A DNA stretch of 64,000 nucleotides. Origin: DATMER01 sp963741305 (GTDB lineage Bacteria > Acidobacteriota > Thermoanaerobaculia > Multivoradales > UBA5704). Below are positions 17,347-25,042 of this stretch, piece by piece. Under the pieces are notes generated by a model. That model was not told where the DNA came from. It was given only the letters and a program-made list of their open reading frames with translations, and made no database searches. How positions within the stretch are numbered: position 1 is the first letter of the stretch; the number at the start of each line of letters is the position of its first letter. The stretch lies in contig CAVUHL010000003.1 of NCBI GenBank assembly GCA_963741305.1, positions 2,976,001 to 3,040,000 on the forward strand. Direction: 5' to 3'. A program made the translations under genes and the position numbers.

Positions 17347-17371
17347 GCCGGCGCCCCCGAAGGGCGCCGGC
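17347..17371 (-). promoter_or_regulatory. Perfect GC hairpin between sensor and permease genes
   Basis: A perfect 10-bp stem (GCCGGCGCCC ... GGGCGCCGGC) with a 5-nt loop lies in the 53-bp gap between the membrane sensor gene and the TTG start of the permease. There is no U-run after it, so it is not a standard intrinsic terminator. It could stabilise the upstream mRNA end or reduce readthrough into the permease gene. This role is inferred from position only. Confidence 0.5.
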
Positions 17372-17387
17372 GCGGGTTTGCAACGTA

Positions 17388-18113
17388 TCAGGAGAGCGGC
17401 AGCATCTCGGGCATGGAGGGCGGCGCGGCGGGCTCCGCGGGCACCTCGAAGCGCCGGCTGCCGAGCATCACCTCGGCCAGCTCGCGCCAGACCCGGCCCA
17501 GGCCGTTGAGGATATTGAGCGACACGAGCAGGCCCACGAGGCCGAAGGCGGCCACGAGCAGGGTCTCGCCGAAGGTGTCCACGTTCCAGAACGGGATGTC
17601 GAAGTAGACGTCGTCGAACCCCCAGGCGATCGGCGCGAGGATGAACGCGGCCGGGATCACCAGCAGCGTCAGGGTCACCACGAAGCTCATGATGCCCAAG
17701 GGGAACTTGAGGAAGAGGAAACCCAGGCCCTTCCAGGTCACCGGGTTGCCCATGAACTCCTGCACCCGCTTCCAGATGTCCTGAGGCTGGCCGGTGGCCG
17801 GGGCCGCCATCGGGGGCACCTCGGCGCCGAGCAGCAGGATGGCAAGCCGCCGTTCCAGCGCAGCCATGCCCCAGCTCGCCGCGAGCACCACGGCCAGGAT
17901 GGGCAGGCCGATCCAGATGATCGTCAGGCCGAAGCCCAGGGCCAGCCCGGTGAGCAGGAAGATGAAGTAGAACAGGCCCAGCGGGAACGCCAGGGCCAGG
18001 TAGAACAGGTTCGTATAGGTGCGCACCTCGACCGGCGCCATGAAGAAGCGCACCAGCAGGTTCAAGTGCTTCTCCGACTCGTCCGCCGTCTGCGTCTGGA
18101 TCTCGGTATTCAT
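17388..18113 (-). CDS. Membrane 'putative sensor' domain protein
   Basis: A 241-residue integral membrane protein. After a polar N-terminus it has two adjacent hydrophobic stretches (about 38-60 and 62-82: TNLFYLALAFPLGLFYFIFL, IIWIGLPILAVVLAASWG), the AALERRLA ... LLGAEVPPM linker and two more membrane segments (about 140-165 and 178-205). This order matches the 'putative sensor' domain found in front of some histidine kinases and as stand-alone proteins. It is the first gene of an operon with the ADOP permease and zinc-ribbon genes. No kinase domain follows, so it may modulate the permease or another partner. Confidence 0.75.
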   Translation of the reverse strand: MNTEIQTQTADESEKHLNLLVRFFMAPVEVRTYTNLFYLALAFPLGLFYFIFLLTGLALGFGLTIIWIGLPILAVVLAASWGMAALERRLAILLLGAEVPPMAAPATGQPQDIWKRVQEFMGNPVTWKGLGFLFLKFPLGIMSFVVTLTLLVIPAAFILAPIAWGFDDVYFDIPFWNVDTFGETLLVAAFGLVGLLVSLNILNGLGRVWRELAEVMLGSRRFEVPAEPAAPPSMPEMLPLS

Positions 18114-18230
18114 TGGGTCCCTCCCATTTCCTGGTGGAGACTACGTAGGAGGGAGGGGGAGGGTTTCGGACGACGGGCTGGTTCCCACATTCCATGTCGA
18201 TTGGGCTAGAATCCCGCGAAAAGACCTCTT

Positions 18231-18280
18231 AGCCCGGCACTCACGTGCCGGGCTATTTCATGTCGCCCCAGGGGGGCTGA
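18231..18280. repeat. REP palindrome immediately upstream of the RAYT gene
   Basis: A perfect palindrome AGCCCGGCAC-TCAC-GTGCCGGGCT (18231-18254, 10-bp stem) followed by TATTTCATGTCGCCCC and a G-run that can serve as the ribosome-binding region for the ATG at 18281. The same palindrome plus flanking word recurs at both ends of the 18760-18878 and 18994-19113 elements. Single REPs beside their RAYT gene are the usual arrangement for REP/RAYT pairs. Confidence 0.85.
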
Positions 18281-18712
18281 ATGATGTCGGACACCTACAC
18301 CAAGCTCCAATACCATCTCGTCTTCAGCACCAAACAGCGGGCCGCTCTCATTCAACCCCTTCTGCGGGAGGAGCTTTACGCCTATCTCGGGGGCATCCTG
18401 CGGGGGCAGGGCGGCATCCTCCTCGTGGCCGGAGGCATGCCGGACCACGTGCATCTCCTGGCGGGCATCCGTCCCGACATGGCAATCGCCAAGATGCTCC
18501 AACTCCTGAAGGCGAACTCCTCGACATGGATGAGCGAGCGGACCGGATGGTTTGCCTGGCAGGCTGGATACGGCGCCTTCTCCGTGAGCGAGTCCAAGGT
18601 TCCTGACGTCCGCGCCTACATCCTGGGCCAGGAGGAGCATCATCGGACGATCTCTTCCGAGGAGGAGTTCCAGACCCTGTTGCGCAGGCATGGCCTCTCC
18701 ATCGACGAGTAG
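18281..18712 (+). CDS. RAYT/IS200-like Y1 transposase (REP-associated tyrosine transposase)
   Basis: A 143-residue protein of the IS200/IS605 TnpA fold: YTKLQYHLVFSTKQRAALI at the N-terminus, the HUH motif in MPDHVHLLAGI (about 50-60), and the C-terminal helix VPDVRAYILGQEEHHRTIS, where the catalytic Tyr is expected (Tyr in RAYIL). It nicks and joins single-stranded DNA at hairpins. REP palindromes lie directly upstream and 50-400 bp downstream, all sharing CCCGGCACTCACGTGCCGGG, so these are its likely substrates. It looks intact and is not flanked by direct repeats, as expected for a domesticated RAYT instead of a mobile IS. Confidence 0.9.
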   Translation: MMSDTYTKLQYHLVFSTKQRAALIQPLLREELYAYLGGILRGQGGILLVAGGMPDHVHLLAGIRPDMAIAKMLQLLKANSSTWMSERTGWFAWQAGYGAFSVSESKVPDVRAYILGQEEHHRTISSEEEFQTLLRRHGLSIDE

Positions 18713-18759
18713 ATGCCTCCTCCAGACTGGGGAAATTAGGGGGTCCGTTGCCTTTCCTT

Positions 18760-18878
18760 CCCGGCACTCACGTGCCGGGCTAATTCATGCCGCCCTTACG
18801 GGCTCCCGGAGGAGGCGGCCGTTGGAGACCGAGCCCCGCCAGGGGCGACATGAAATAGCCCGGCACGTGAGTGCCGGG
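18760..18878. repeat. REPIN (paired inverted REPs), copy 1
   Basis: Two copies of the REP palindrome (18760-18780 and 18859-18878) stand in opposite orientation at the ends of a 119-bp element, with the flanking word TAATTCATG/CATGAAATA inside each. The core holds CGCCCTTACGGGCTCC and CGAGCCCCGCCAGGGGCG mini-hairpins. The whole element can fold into one long hairpin. Its core appears in reversed orientation in the copy at 18994-19113. Confidence 0.9.
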
Positions 18879-18907
18879 AAAGGAGGGACGCCCCCAACCT
18901 CCCCAGT

Positions 18908-18966
18908 CCCGGAGGGACGGCATAGGATCAGATGAGGTTGCCGCAATGCCGCCCCTCCGGGGCTGG
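18908..18966. repeat. Imperfect inverted repeat between the two REPINs
   Basis: CCCGGAGGGACGGCAT (about 18907-18922) and ATGCCGCCCCTCCGGGG (about 18946-18962) are imperfect reverse complements separated by about 25 bp. The arms resemble a second type of REP-like hairpin and lie between the two REPINs. No coding sequence covers this stretch. Confidence 0.55.
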
Positions 18967-18993
18967 GGCCTTCTTCCTGATAACCTAACCCAA

Positions 18994-19116
18994 CCCGGCA
19001 CTCACGTGCCGGGCTAATTCATGTCGCCCCTGGCGGGGCTCGGTCTCCAACGGTCGCCGCCTCCTCCGGAGCCCGTAGGGCGGCATGAAATAGCCCGGCA
19101 CGTGAGTGCCGGGCTA
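18994..19116. repeat. REPIN (paired inverted REPs), copy 2, with inverted core
   Basis: REP palindromes at 18994-19014 and 19094-19113 face each other, as in copy 1, but the internal segment (CGCCCCTGGCGGGGCTCG ... GGAGCCCGTAGGGCG) is the reverse complement of the copy 1 core. The element ends 1-4 bp from the stop codon of the coiled-coil/winged-helix gene at 19117, so it may also form that transcript's 3' end. Confidence 0.9.
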
Positions 19117-19614
19117 TTACCCCGCCGGCCGCTCCCGCACATACAGCGCCTCGTGATGCGGCTTCCCGCGCCGCACCTGATGGATCCGCCCCCGGCGAGC
19201 TTGGCGGCGTAGCGTCAGAGCAACCTGGCGCTGGGTGGCGGGCTTTCGCAGGATGTCGGCGAACCGCCGGTTGACCTCCTCGGTCACCGCCGCCGCCCCG
19301 ATGCGCTCGTCGCCCGACTTGCCCTCGATCACCCGGTTCACCAGCCGGCTCAGGATGCGCTCGAGACCGGTGTCCATCTCCTTGTCGCGCGCTTCCACGG
19401 CGAGGGAGGGCGCGACCAGGCCGAGCGCCGTGGTCAGGCTTGCGCGGAGAGAGTCCGCGGTCTGGGCGATCTTGGCAGCCTCCTCCTCGTGGCGCTCCCG
19501 CTGCTCGCGGTGAGTGCTCTCCTGCTCGGCATGGAACGCCGCACGCTCCCGGTGCTGGGCAAGCTGCTTGTCCAATTCCACCAACAGCCTCTCTGGAGGC
19601 ATACCTACCGTCAT
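19117..19614 (-). CDS. Coiled-coil/winged-helix protein of a repeat-array family (locus A)
   Basis: A 165-residue protein of unknown function. Residues 8-65 form a charged helix with histidines at 21, 28, 35 and 42, an exact heptad stripe (AQHRERAAFHAEQESTHREQ). Residues 85-165 look like a winged helix: GAAAVTEEVNRRFADILRKP, then ATQRQVALTLRRQARRGRIH (recognition-helix-like) and a basic wing QVRRGKPHHEALYVRE. It is homologous to the protein at 46863-47381, sharing AFHAEQ in the coil and LRR-x5-GxI ... ExLY near the end. The start at 19614 has AGAAGGG at good spacing. Directly upstream is an array of GGAGCA sites in 21-bp register. Sequence-specific binding to that array is the most economical role, but it is unproven. 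Confidence 0.75.
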   Translation of the reverse strand: MTVGMPPERLLVELDKQLAQHRERAAFHAEQESTHREQRERHEEEAAKIAQTADSLRASLTTALGLVAPSLAVEARDKEMDTGLERILSRLVNRVIEGKSGDERIGAAAVTEEVNRRFADILRKPATQRQVALTLRRQARRGRIHQVRRGKPHHEALYVRERPAG

Positions 19615-19636
19615 GACCCTTCTCCTTCGAACAAGT

Positions 19637-19976
19637 TTGGAGCATCCTGCTCCCGGCATACCCTCCAGCGCTCCCGGATGCTTCGAAAACCATGGTTACT
19701 GCCTTCACACTCCAAGATTATGCTCCGAGTACAGACGATGTAGGAGCAAAACCCTGGACCCAAATGGCTGCCAAGCTCACTTTTGTAGCATACCAGACCG
19801 CATTAGGAGCAAAACCACTGATTTCGAAGCCCCTGATCTATGTACTTGGAGCATAACCCTGAGCCCAGACGCTTCAGGCTCGCTCTTTTGCTCCTAAAAT
19901 GGCGTAAGGCGTCGCTCAGGAATATGTAGTTGCTCCAAGTACACGAGGGGCTGGAGCATCCCCTTTTGGGGGAGCG
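19637..19976. repeat. 21-bp-phased array of GGAGCA sites upstream of the locus A gene
   Basis: This fills the gene-free gap between the aspartokinase fusion and the locus A gene. The consensus is about GTACTTGGAGCATAACC (variant TTAGGAGCAAAACC). Forward GGAGCA words start at 19743, 19806, 19848 and 19953, with a variant GTAGCA at 19785; reverse TGCTCC words start at 19721, 19889 and 19931, with a variant TGCTTC at 19679. All forward starts differ by multiples of 21, and all reverse starts fall exactly one base before a 21-multiple. Three words are out of register: GGAGCA at 19639 (by 1), TGCTCC at 19648 and GGAGCG at 19971. The array ends 23 bp before the ATG. It is sparser than the array at 46334-46829 and uses a different word. 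Confidence 0.85.
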
Positions 19977-19999
19977 ATTGGGGAGGACGTTTTCGGAGC

Positions 20000-22573
20000 T
20001 TACGCTGAAGGTAGCATCGCTTCCCCCGCGGGCTCACGGAGGTTGTAGCGGGAGCTCATGACGCGGCCGTAGGCGCCGCCGTTGGCAATCAAGAAGACGT
20101 CCCCTTCCTGTGCGGGGGCCAGGCGCCGGGAACGGCCCAGGATGTCTCCAGTCTCGCAGATGGGCCCTACCACATGCGCCAGCATCGTCGCGGGCTCGCC
20201 GAGACGGCTCAGGTTCACGATGGGATGGTACGCGCCGTAGAGCGCGGGACGGATCAGGGAGTTCATGCCCGTCTCGAGACCGATGTAGGTCACCCCTCCC
20301 TTGCGCTTCACCTGCACCACCCTCGCGAGGAGCACCCCGGCCACGGCCACCAGAAACCGGCCGGGCTCGATCCAGAGCTCGAAGCGGGGATTGGCGGCGC
20401 GGAACTTGCGCAGCGACTCCCTCAGCTCCTCCAGGTCGAGCGGACCCTGGCCGGGCTGCTCCGGCACGCCGAGGCCGCCGCCCACGTCGATCACCCGCAC
20501 ATCGGGGAAGCGCTCGGCCTCCTCGGCCAGGAACAGCGCGACCTCGCGCCAGCTCCGGGAGTCCCGGATGCCGCTGCCCGAGTGGGCATGGAGGCCCACG
20601 ACCCGCACCCCGAGCCCGGCTGCCAGCTCCCGCAGCTCGCCCAGGCTCTCGGGGCCCACCCCGAACTTGGACTGCGCGCCCGCCGTGCGCACGTGGGCAT
20701 GGTGTCCCCTCCCCCGCCCGGGATCCACCCGCACCAGGATCTCCCGGCCGCGGAACACGTCCGGCCAGGCCCGCAGCGGATGCAGGCTGTCGATCGTCAC
20801 CCAGGCCCCGAGCTCATAAGCGCGGCTGTATTCGGCGGCCGGCGCGAAGTTGGGTGTGAAGAGCAGGCGGGTCTTCTCGATCCCCGGGAAAACGGATGTC
20901 ACGTGCTCCAGCTCGGGCGCGGACACGCACTCGAAGCCGAGCCCGGCCGCCTCCAGCCGGGCCAGCACTCCGGCGTGAGCGTTCGCCTTGACCGAGTAGA
21001 AGACCCGGTCGAAGACCCCGAGGGAGCGCACCGAGTGCGCCGCCCGGTCCAGGGTCTCCTCGTCGTAGACATAGACCGGCCCGCGCTCGGCGGCCAGGGC
21101 GAGCAGCTCGTCCCGGCGGGCGCGCCACCAGTCCCCCTCAGGCTCAGGCGCTGCTTCTACCTCCTGATCCTCGAACATCTCCGCCCAGGAGGGACCGAAG
21201 ACCGCATTCTCGGTCTGGTGCCCGAAAAGCAGGGCGTGAAGCTGCTTCACCAACCGGTCGCTCTGGTCCTCGTCCACCACGAAGGTGAGGTTGAGGTCGT
21301 TGGCCGCCTGGGTCACCAGGTGGACCTTCATCTCTTCGAAGACCTCCAGGACCGGGCTCAGCTCGTGGAGGATGCCGCGGATGCCACGGCCGACCAGCGA
21401 GAGCGCCGCGGTCGGGGCGATCACCCGCGGCTCGCAGAGAGTTTCGAGATCGCGGCAGACGGCGGCGAGGGCCGTCTCTTCCAGGACGTTCGCACCGGGA
21501 TCGAGGGAGACGGTCACGTTCGTCTCCGAGGTGGAAACCTGGTCGATGGACAGCCCGTGGCGGGCAAATATCGCAAAGGCTTCGGCCAGGAAGCCGACGC
21601 GCTGCCACATGCCAAGGGTCTCCATGGCAATCAGGGTCATGCCCTTGCGCGCCAGGATCGCCTTGACCCCCGGCCCGGTATCCGGCCCCGCGGCCGAGAC
21701 CACCGTGCCCGGCAGCTCGGGCCGGTCCGTGCAGCGCACGTGGAGCGGGATGCGGTGGCGGCGCAGCGGCGGGATGCAGCGCGGATGGAGCACCTTGCCC
21801 CCGGTAATCGCGATCTCCTGCGCCTCTTCGTAATCGAGGGCGCGCAGCAGCCGGGCCGAGGGGAGCAGCGCCGGATTGGCCGTGAACATGCCGGGCACGT
21901 CGGTCCAGATCTCGCACCGCTCGGCGCCCAGCCGGGCGGCAAACAGGGCCGCCGAGGTGTCCGAGCCGCCGCGGCCGAGGAGGACGGTCTCCCCCGCCGG
22001 ATTGCGCGCGATGAAGCCCTGGGTGACGACGACGCCCCGCTCCGAATCCAGGCGGCGGCGCAGCTCGTCGTCGCGCTCGTGATCGCAACTCGCTGAGAGG
22101 TAGATACGGGCCTCGCCCAGGCGGGATTGGTCGAGAGAGGTGAGCCCCTGGCGGGCGTCGAACCAGGTGGCTTTCAGAAAGGCAGCGCCCAGCCGTGTAG
22201 ACAGCAGCTCGCCAAAAGCCATGATCCGCGCCTTGAGGCGGGGGCCGGCCTCGCCCAGCAGCGAAGCGGCGAGCGCGAGGCGCGTGAGCTCGTCGAAGTC
22301 GTCCCGGAGGAGCGCCTCGGCATCCACCCCGAGCCCCGCGCCCAGTTCCAGGTGGCGAGCCCTGATGGCCGAAAGCGCCTCCTCGTGCTCGCCGCGCACC
22401 GCGAGCCCCAGCATCTGCTCGAGCTCGCTGGTGACCCGCGACAGCGCCGAGCAGACCACGAGCGGGCGCAGGCCTTCTGCAAGGCGCTGCTCGGCCAGGG
22501 AGGCAATGGTGGTCCAGCGCTCCGGCGAGGAGACGCTGGTGCCTCCGAACTTGAGGATTACCCAATTGCTCAT
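20000..22573 (-). CDS. Bifunctional aspartate kinase / diaminopimelate decarboxylase
   Basis: An 857-residue fusion of the first and last steps of lysine synthesis. The N-terminal half is aspartokinase: KFGGTSVSSPERW at 6-18, GRGGSDTSAALFAARLGAE, WTDVPGMFTANP, then ACT-type segments at about 300-455. The C-terminal half (about 500-857) is a PLP-dependent decarboxylase (LysA): RVFYSVKANAHAGVLARLE with the Schiff-base Lys, the HAHSGSGIRDSRSW loop, DVGGGLGVPEQP and the CETGDILG motif near the end. Start at 22573 (MSNWVILKFGGTSV); an upstream in-frame extension runs into a repeat element and is unlikely. Such fusions are known in Xanthomonas and some other lineages. Transcription ends toward the locus A array. 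Confidence 0.95.
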   Translation of the reverse strand: MSNWVILKFGGTSVSSPERWTTIASLAEQRLAEGLRPLVVCSALSRVTSELEQMLGLAVRGEHEEALSAIRARHLELGAGLGVDAEALLRDDFDELTRLALAASLLGEAGPRLKARIMAFGELLSTRLGAAFLKATWFDARQGLTSLDQSRLGEARIYLSASCDHERDDELRRRLDSERGVVVTQGFIARNPAGETVLLGRGGSDTSAALFAARLGAERCEIWTDVPGMFTANPALLPSARLLRALDYEEAQEIAITGGKVLHPRCIPPLRRHRIPLHVRCTDRPELPGTVVSAAGPDTGPGVKAILARKGMTLIAMETLGMWQRVGFLAEAFAIFARHGLSIDQVSTSETNVTVSLDPGANVLEETALAAVCRDLETLCEPRVIAPTAALSLVGRGIRGILHELSPVLEVFEEMKVHLVTQAANDLNLTFVVDEDQSDRLVKQLHALLFGHQTENAVFGPSWAEMFEDQEVEAAPEPEGDWWRARRDELLALAAERGPVYVYDEETLDRAAHSVRSLGVFDRVFYSVKANAHAGVLARLEAAGLGFECVSAPELEHVTSVFPGIEKTRLLFTPNFAPAAEYSRAYELGAWVTIDSLHPLRAWPDVFRGREILVRVDPGRGRGHHAHVRTAGAQSKFGVGPESLGELRELAAGLGVRVVGLHAHSGSGIRDSRSWREVALFLAEEAERFPDVRVIDVGGGLGVPEQPGQGPLDLEELRESLRKFRAANPRFELWIEPGRFLVAVAGVLLARVVQVKRKGGVTYIGLETGMNSLIRPALYGAYHPIVNLSRLGEPATMLAHVVGPICETGDILGRSRRLAPAQEGDVFLIANGGAYGRVMSSRYNLREPAGEAMLPSA

Positions 22574-22587
22574 CGGAACTCCCGGAA

Positions 22588-22736
22588 CCCTCACCCCCAT
22601 CCCCTCTCCCACACGCACTCACACCCGCCCGGGAGAGGGGCGCCCCCGCCCTTCCCCTGTTTTCTGGTTTTTTTCCGTCTCCCCCTCTCCCGGGCGGGTG
22701 TGAGTGCGTGTGGGAGAGGGGGCCGGGGGGTGAGGG
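22588..22736. repeat. Long inverted-repeat element, copy 2 of 3
   Basis: It has the same two-arm structure as the element at 9903-10070: an outer CCCTCACCCC/GGGGGTGAGGG, an inner CCCTCTCCCACACGCACTCA ... CCCGGGAGAGGG and its reverse complement, with a roughly 37-bp T-rich spacer. It separates the ETF alpha gene (stop at 22741) from the aspartokinase fusion (start at 22573), both on the minus strand. The gap between these genes is filled almost entirely by the element. Confidence 0.9.
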
Positions 22737-22740
22737 CCCC

Positions 22741-23736
22741 CTACCCCTTGGCCGCCTTGACCGCCTCGGTCAACGCCGGCAGCACCTCGTGCAGATCGCC
22801 GACGATGCCGTAGTGCGCGACGTTGAAGATCGGCGCTCCCGGATCCTTGTTGATGGCCACGATCACCGTAGAGGCCTTCATCCCGACCAGGTGCTGAATC
22901 GCGCCCGAGATGCCGGCAGCCACATAGAGCTTCGGCGCCACGGTCTGGCCCGAGGAGCCGATCTGCCGGTCGCGCGGCAGCCAGCCGTTGTCGATCACCG
23001 GACGGCTGGCGCCGATCTCGGCGCCGAGCGCCTGGGCGAGGTCGTTGATGACCCCCATCTTGTCCGCCCCGCCGACTCCGCGGCCCACGGCCAGGATGAT
23101 GTCCGCCTTGGTCAGGTCCACCTGGTCGCCGCCGACCTCCTCGTAGCCGAGGACCTCGCGGTCCGCCTTGATCCCCGAGAGATCCGCGTCGAGCACCTTG
23201 ACCTCGGCCTCTCCACCCTTGACCACGGCATCCGCCTGGAAAGCGCCGGCCTGGACCGTGACAAAGACGGTGCCTTCGCCCTTGACCCGCACGCGGGCCT
23301 GGAGCTTGCCGCCGAGCACGGGACGCTTCCAGATCAGCTCGGTATTTCCTTCGGAGGCACTTTCAAAGCCCGTGGCATCGGTGATCAGCCCGGCGTTAAC
23401 GGCCTGGGCCAGACGGGGGACGTAGTCCACCGCTTGATAGGTATGAGGGAAGACCACGTAATCCGGCTTCGCGGCCTGGATCGCGGGCACCAGGGCCCCC
23501 AGGTACGCGCCCGGCGTGTAGCTGCGGAGGGCTCCGTGATCGGCCACATGCACCGCGGCCAGATCGTTCTTGGCGACCTCGGCCGCGGCGAGCCCGATGC
23601 CCTCGCCGAGCAGCACCGCCTCCGCCTTGCCACCGAGGGTTTGCGCCAGCTTCTGGGCGGCTCCGAGAGCTTCCCAGGATATACGGGGGAGCTGTCCCCC
23701 CTCGCGGAGTTGTAAGACCACCCAGACCTTCGCCAT
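22741..23736 (-). CDS. etfA: Electron transfer flavoprotein subunit alpha
   Basis: A 331-residue protein starting at MAKVWVVLQLREGG. The C-terminal FAD-binding region is clear: ILAVGRGVGGADKMGVINDL, GASRPVIDNGWLPRDRQIGSSGQTVAPKLYVAAGISGAIQH and INKDPGAPIFNVAHYGIVGDL. ETF alpha and beta form the heterodimer that passes electrons from acyl-CoA and related dehydrogenases to the quinone pool. Its start overlaps the etfB stop by one base (TGATG). The longer frame upstream of the chosen start is a shadow of etfB. No ETF-quinone oxidoreductase gene is adjacent. Confidence 0.97.
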   Translation of the reverse strand: MAKVWVVLQLREGGQLPRISWEALGAAQKLAQTLGGKAEAVLLGEGIGLAAAEVAKNDLAAVHVADHGALRSYTPGAYLGALVPAIQAAKPDYVVFPHTYQAVDYVPRLAQAVNAGLITDATGFESASEGNTELIWKRPVLGGKLQARVRVKGEGTVFVTVQAGAFQADAVVKGGEAEVKVLDADLSGIKADREVLGYEEVGGDQVDLTKADIILAVGRGVGGADKMGVINDLAQALGAEIGASRPVIDNGWLPRDRQIGSSGQTVAPKLYVAAGISGAIQHLVGMKASTVIVAINKDPGAPIFNVAHYGIVGDLHEVLPALTEAVKAAKG

Positions 23737-24530
23737 CAGAGCACCCTCGCTTCCGTGCGGAGCTTGTTCACCAGCGTCTTGGCCGCGGCCTCGGGCGTGC
23801 CCTCGATCATCTGCGCGCCCGTCCCGCTCTCGGGGAAAGCGACCGAGACGATCTCGATCCGCGAGCCCGCCGCGCCGACCTGGCCGGCGTCGAGCCCGAG
23901 GTCGCCCGGTGCGACGTTGGCGATCTCCTTCTTCTTGGCGGCCATGATCCCCTTCAGGGAGGCGTACCGCGGATGGTTGATGCCGGCCTGGATCTCCAGC
24001 ACGGCCGGCAGCGCGATGCGCGAGATCTCGTTGACCCCGCTCTCCATCTCCCTGGTCACTTTCAGGCTTGGGCTGCCTTCCTCGAGCTCGACCCCCATCA
24101 CCAGCCAGACATGCGGCCAACCCAGATGGCCGGCGATCACCGAGCCGGTGCCGCCCCAGCGCACGTCGTCTGACTGCGAGCCGGTGAGGATCAAGTCGAA
24201 CGATTCCCGGCCGAGCGCGGCAGCGAGGGCGCGGCCCGTCGCCAGGGCGTCGCCGCCCGTAAAGGAGGCGTCATTCAGATGGACGGCACGAGCGGCGCCC
24301 ACCGCGAGGGCCTTCCGGAGAGCCTCCTTGACCCGCTCGGGCCCGAGGCTGAAGACCACGACCTCGCCGCCGGTCTTCTCGGCCAGGGAGAGGCCTTCCT
24401 CCAGGGCGTAGAGGTCGCTCTCGTTGGTGACGAAGGGAAGGTCCTCCTCCTCCACCCACTTGCCATCGCGGCTCACACGCAGCCGGGCCTCGGTGTTGGG
24501 GACCTGCTTGATACAGACAGCTATCCTCAT
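23736..24530 (-). CDS. etfB: Electron transfer flavoprotein subunit beta
   Basis: A 264-residue protein starting MRIAVCIKQVPNTEARLRV. ETF beta features follow: ALEEGLSLAEKTGGEVVVFSLGPERVKEALRKALAVGAARAVHL, DLILTGSQSDDVRWGGTGSVIAGHLGWP and the ALPAVLEIQAGINHPRYASLKGIMAAKKKEI signature near the end. It is the partner of the alpha subunit encoded immediately downstream. The start codon overlaps the stop of the glutaredoxin-like gene (ATGA), so the four genes from 25749 to 22741 form one tightly coupled operon. Confidence 0.97.
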   Translation of the reverse strand: MRIAVCIKQVPNTEARLRVSRDGKWVEEEDLPFVTNESDLYALEEGLSLAEKTGGEVVVFSLGPERVKEALRKALAVGAARAVHLNDASFTGGDALATGRALAAALGRESFDLILTGSQSDDVRWGGTGSVIAGHLGWPHVWLVMGVELEEGSPSLKVTREMESGVNEISRIALPAVLEIQAGINHPRYASLKGIMAAKKKEIANVAPGDLGLDAGQVGAAGSRIEIVSVAFPESGTGAQMIEGTPEAAAKTLVNKLRTEARVL

Positions 24531-25042
24531 GAAACGGTTTCTCCTCGCTGGACGATGCCGTTCAACAGGCGCCGCAGCAGGGGCGGGTCGGGGTTGAAGG
24601 CCCATACCCGGTCATCGAATTTGAGGGTGGGCACGACACGGCGGCCGCCACTGCGCTCCAGGATCATGGCCTCGGCCTGCGCGTCACTGTCGACGTCCAC
24701 CTCCTCGAACGAGGCTCCCGCCTCCTCGAGCACGCGTTTGGCGCGCCGGCAGTCGCCGCACCAGGATGAGCTGTAGACGAGCACGCGGGAAGCCGGCACG
24801 CCGCCGCCCGTGGCAAGGATCGCGGTCTCGTCCGGAGAGAGCCGCACGCCCACGATGCGGATCTTGCCGCCGGGCTCGGTGAGGAGCACGGCAGGCAGAT
24901 CGGCGCGCGGCGAGATGCCGAGCCTGAGCAGCCGGTCCCCGGCGTCGGGGTCGGCCGAAAGATCGATCCGGTCCCCGCACGCCACGGGGGGTACAGGATG
25001 CCGGGTCGAATCGAAGTACACGTGACAATCGAGATGGTTCAT
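24527..25042 (-). CDS. Glutaredoxin-like protein with N-terminal extension
   Basis: 171 residues. The C-terminal ~80 residues are a glutaredoxin/thioredoxin fold with the active site YSSSWCGDCRRAKRVLEEAG (CGDC), the cis-Pro region RVVPTLKFDD and a preceding helix-strand pattern. The N-terminal ~85 residues (MNHLDCHVYFDSTRHPVPPV ...) do not match a domain I recognise. The start at 25042 overlaps the SDR stop by ATGA, and its own stop overlaps the etfB start by ATGA. The position between an SDR and ETF suggests a redox role linked to that pathway, but the partner is unknown. Confidence 0.8.
   Translation of the reverse strand: MNHLDCHVYFDSTRHPVPPVACGDRIDLSADPDAGDRLLRLGISPRADLPAVLLTEPGGKIRIVGVRLSPDETAILATGGGVPASRVLVYSSSWCGDCRRAKRVLEEAGASFEEVDVDSDAQAEAMILERSGGRRVVPTLKFDDRVWAFNPDPPLLRRLLNGIVQRGETVS

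Noticed and set aside
15199..17607. An 802-codon plus-strand frame
   Set aside because: Antisense shadow of the ADOP permease; no ribosome-binding site or domain.
14914..18195. A single 1093-codon permease fusion
   Set aside because: The first ~285 codons are the sensor gene read in a wrong frame; ADOP similarity begins at the TTG at 17334.
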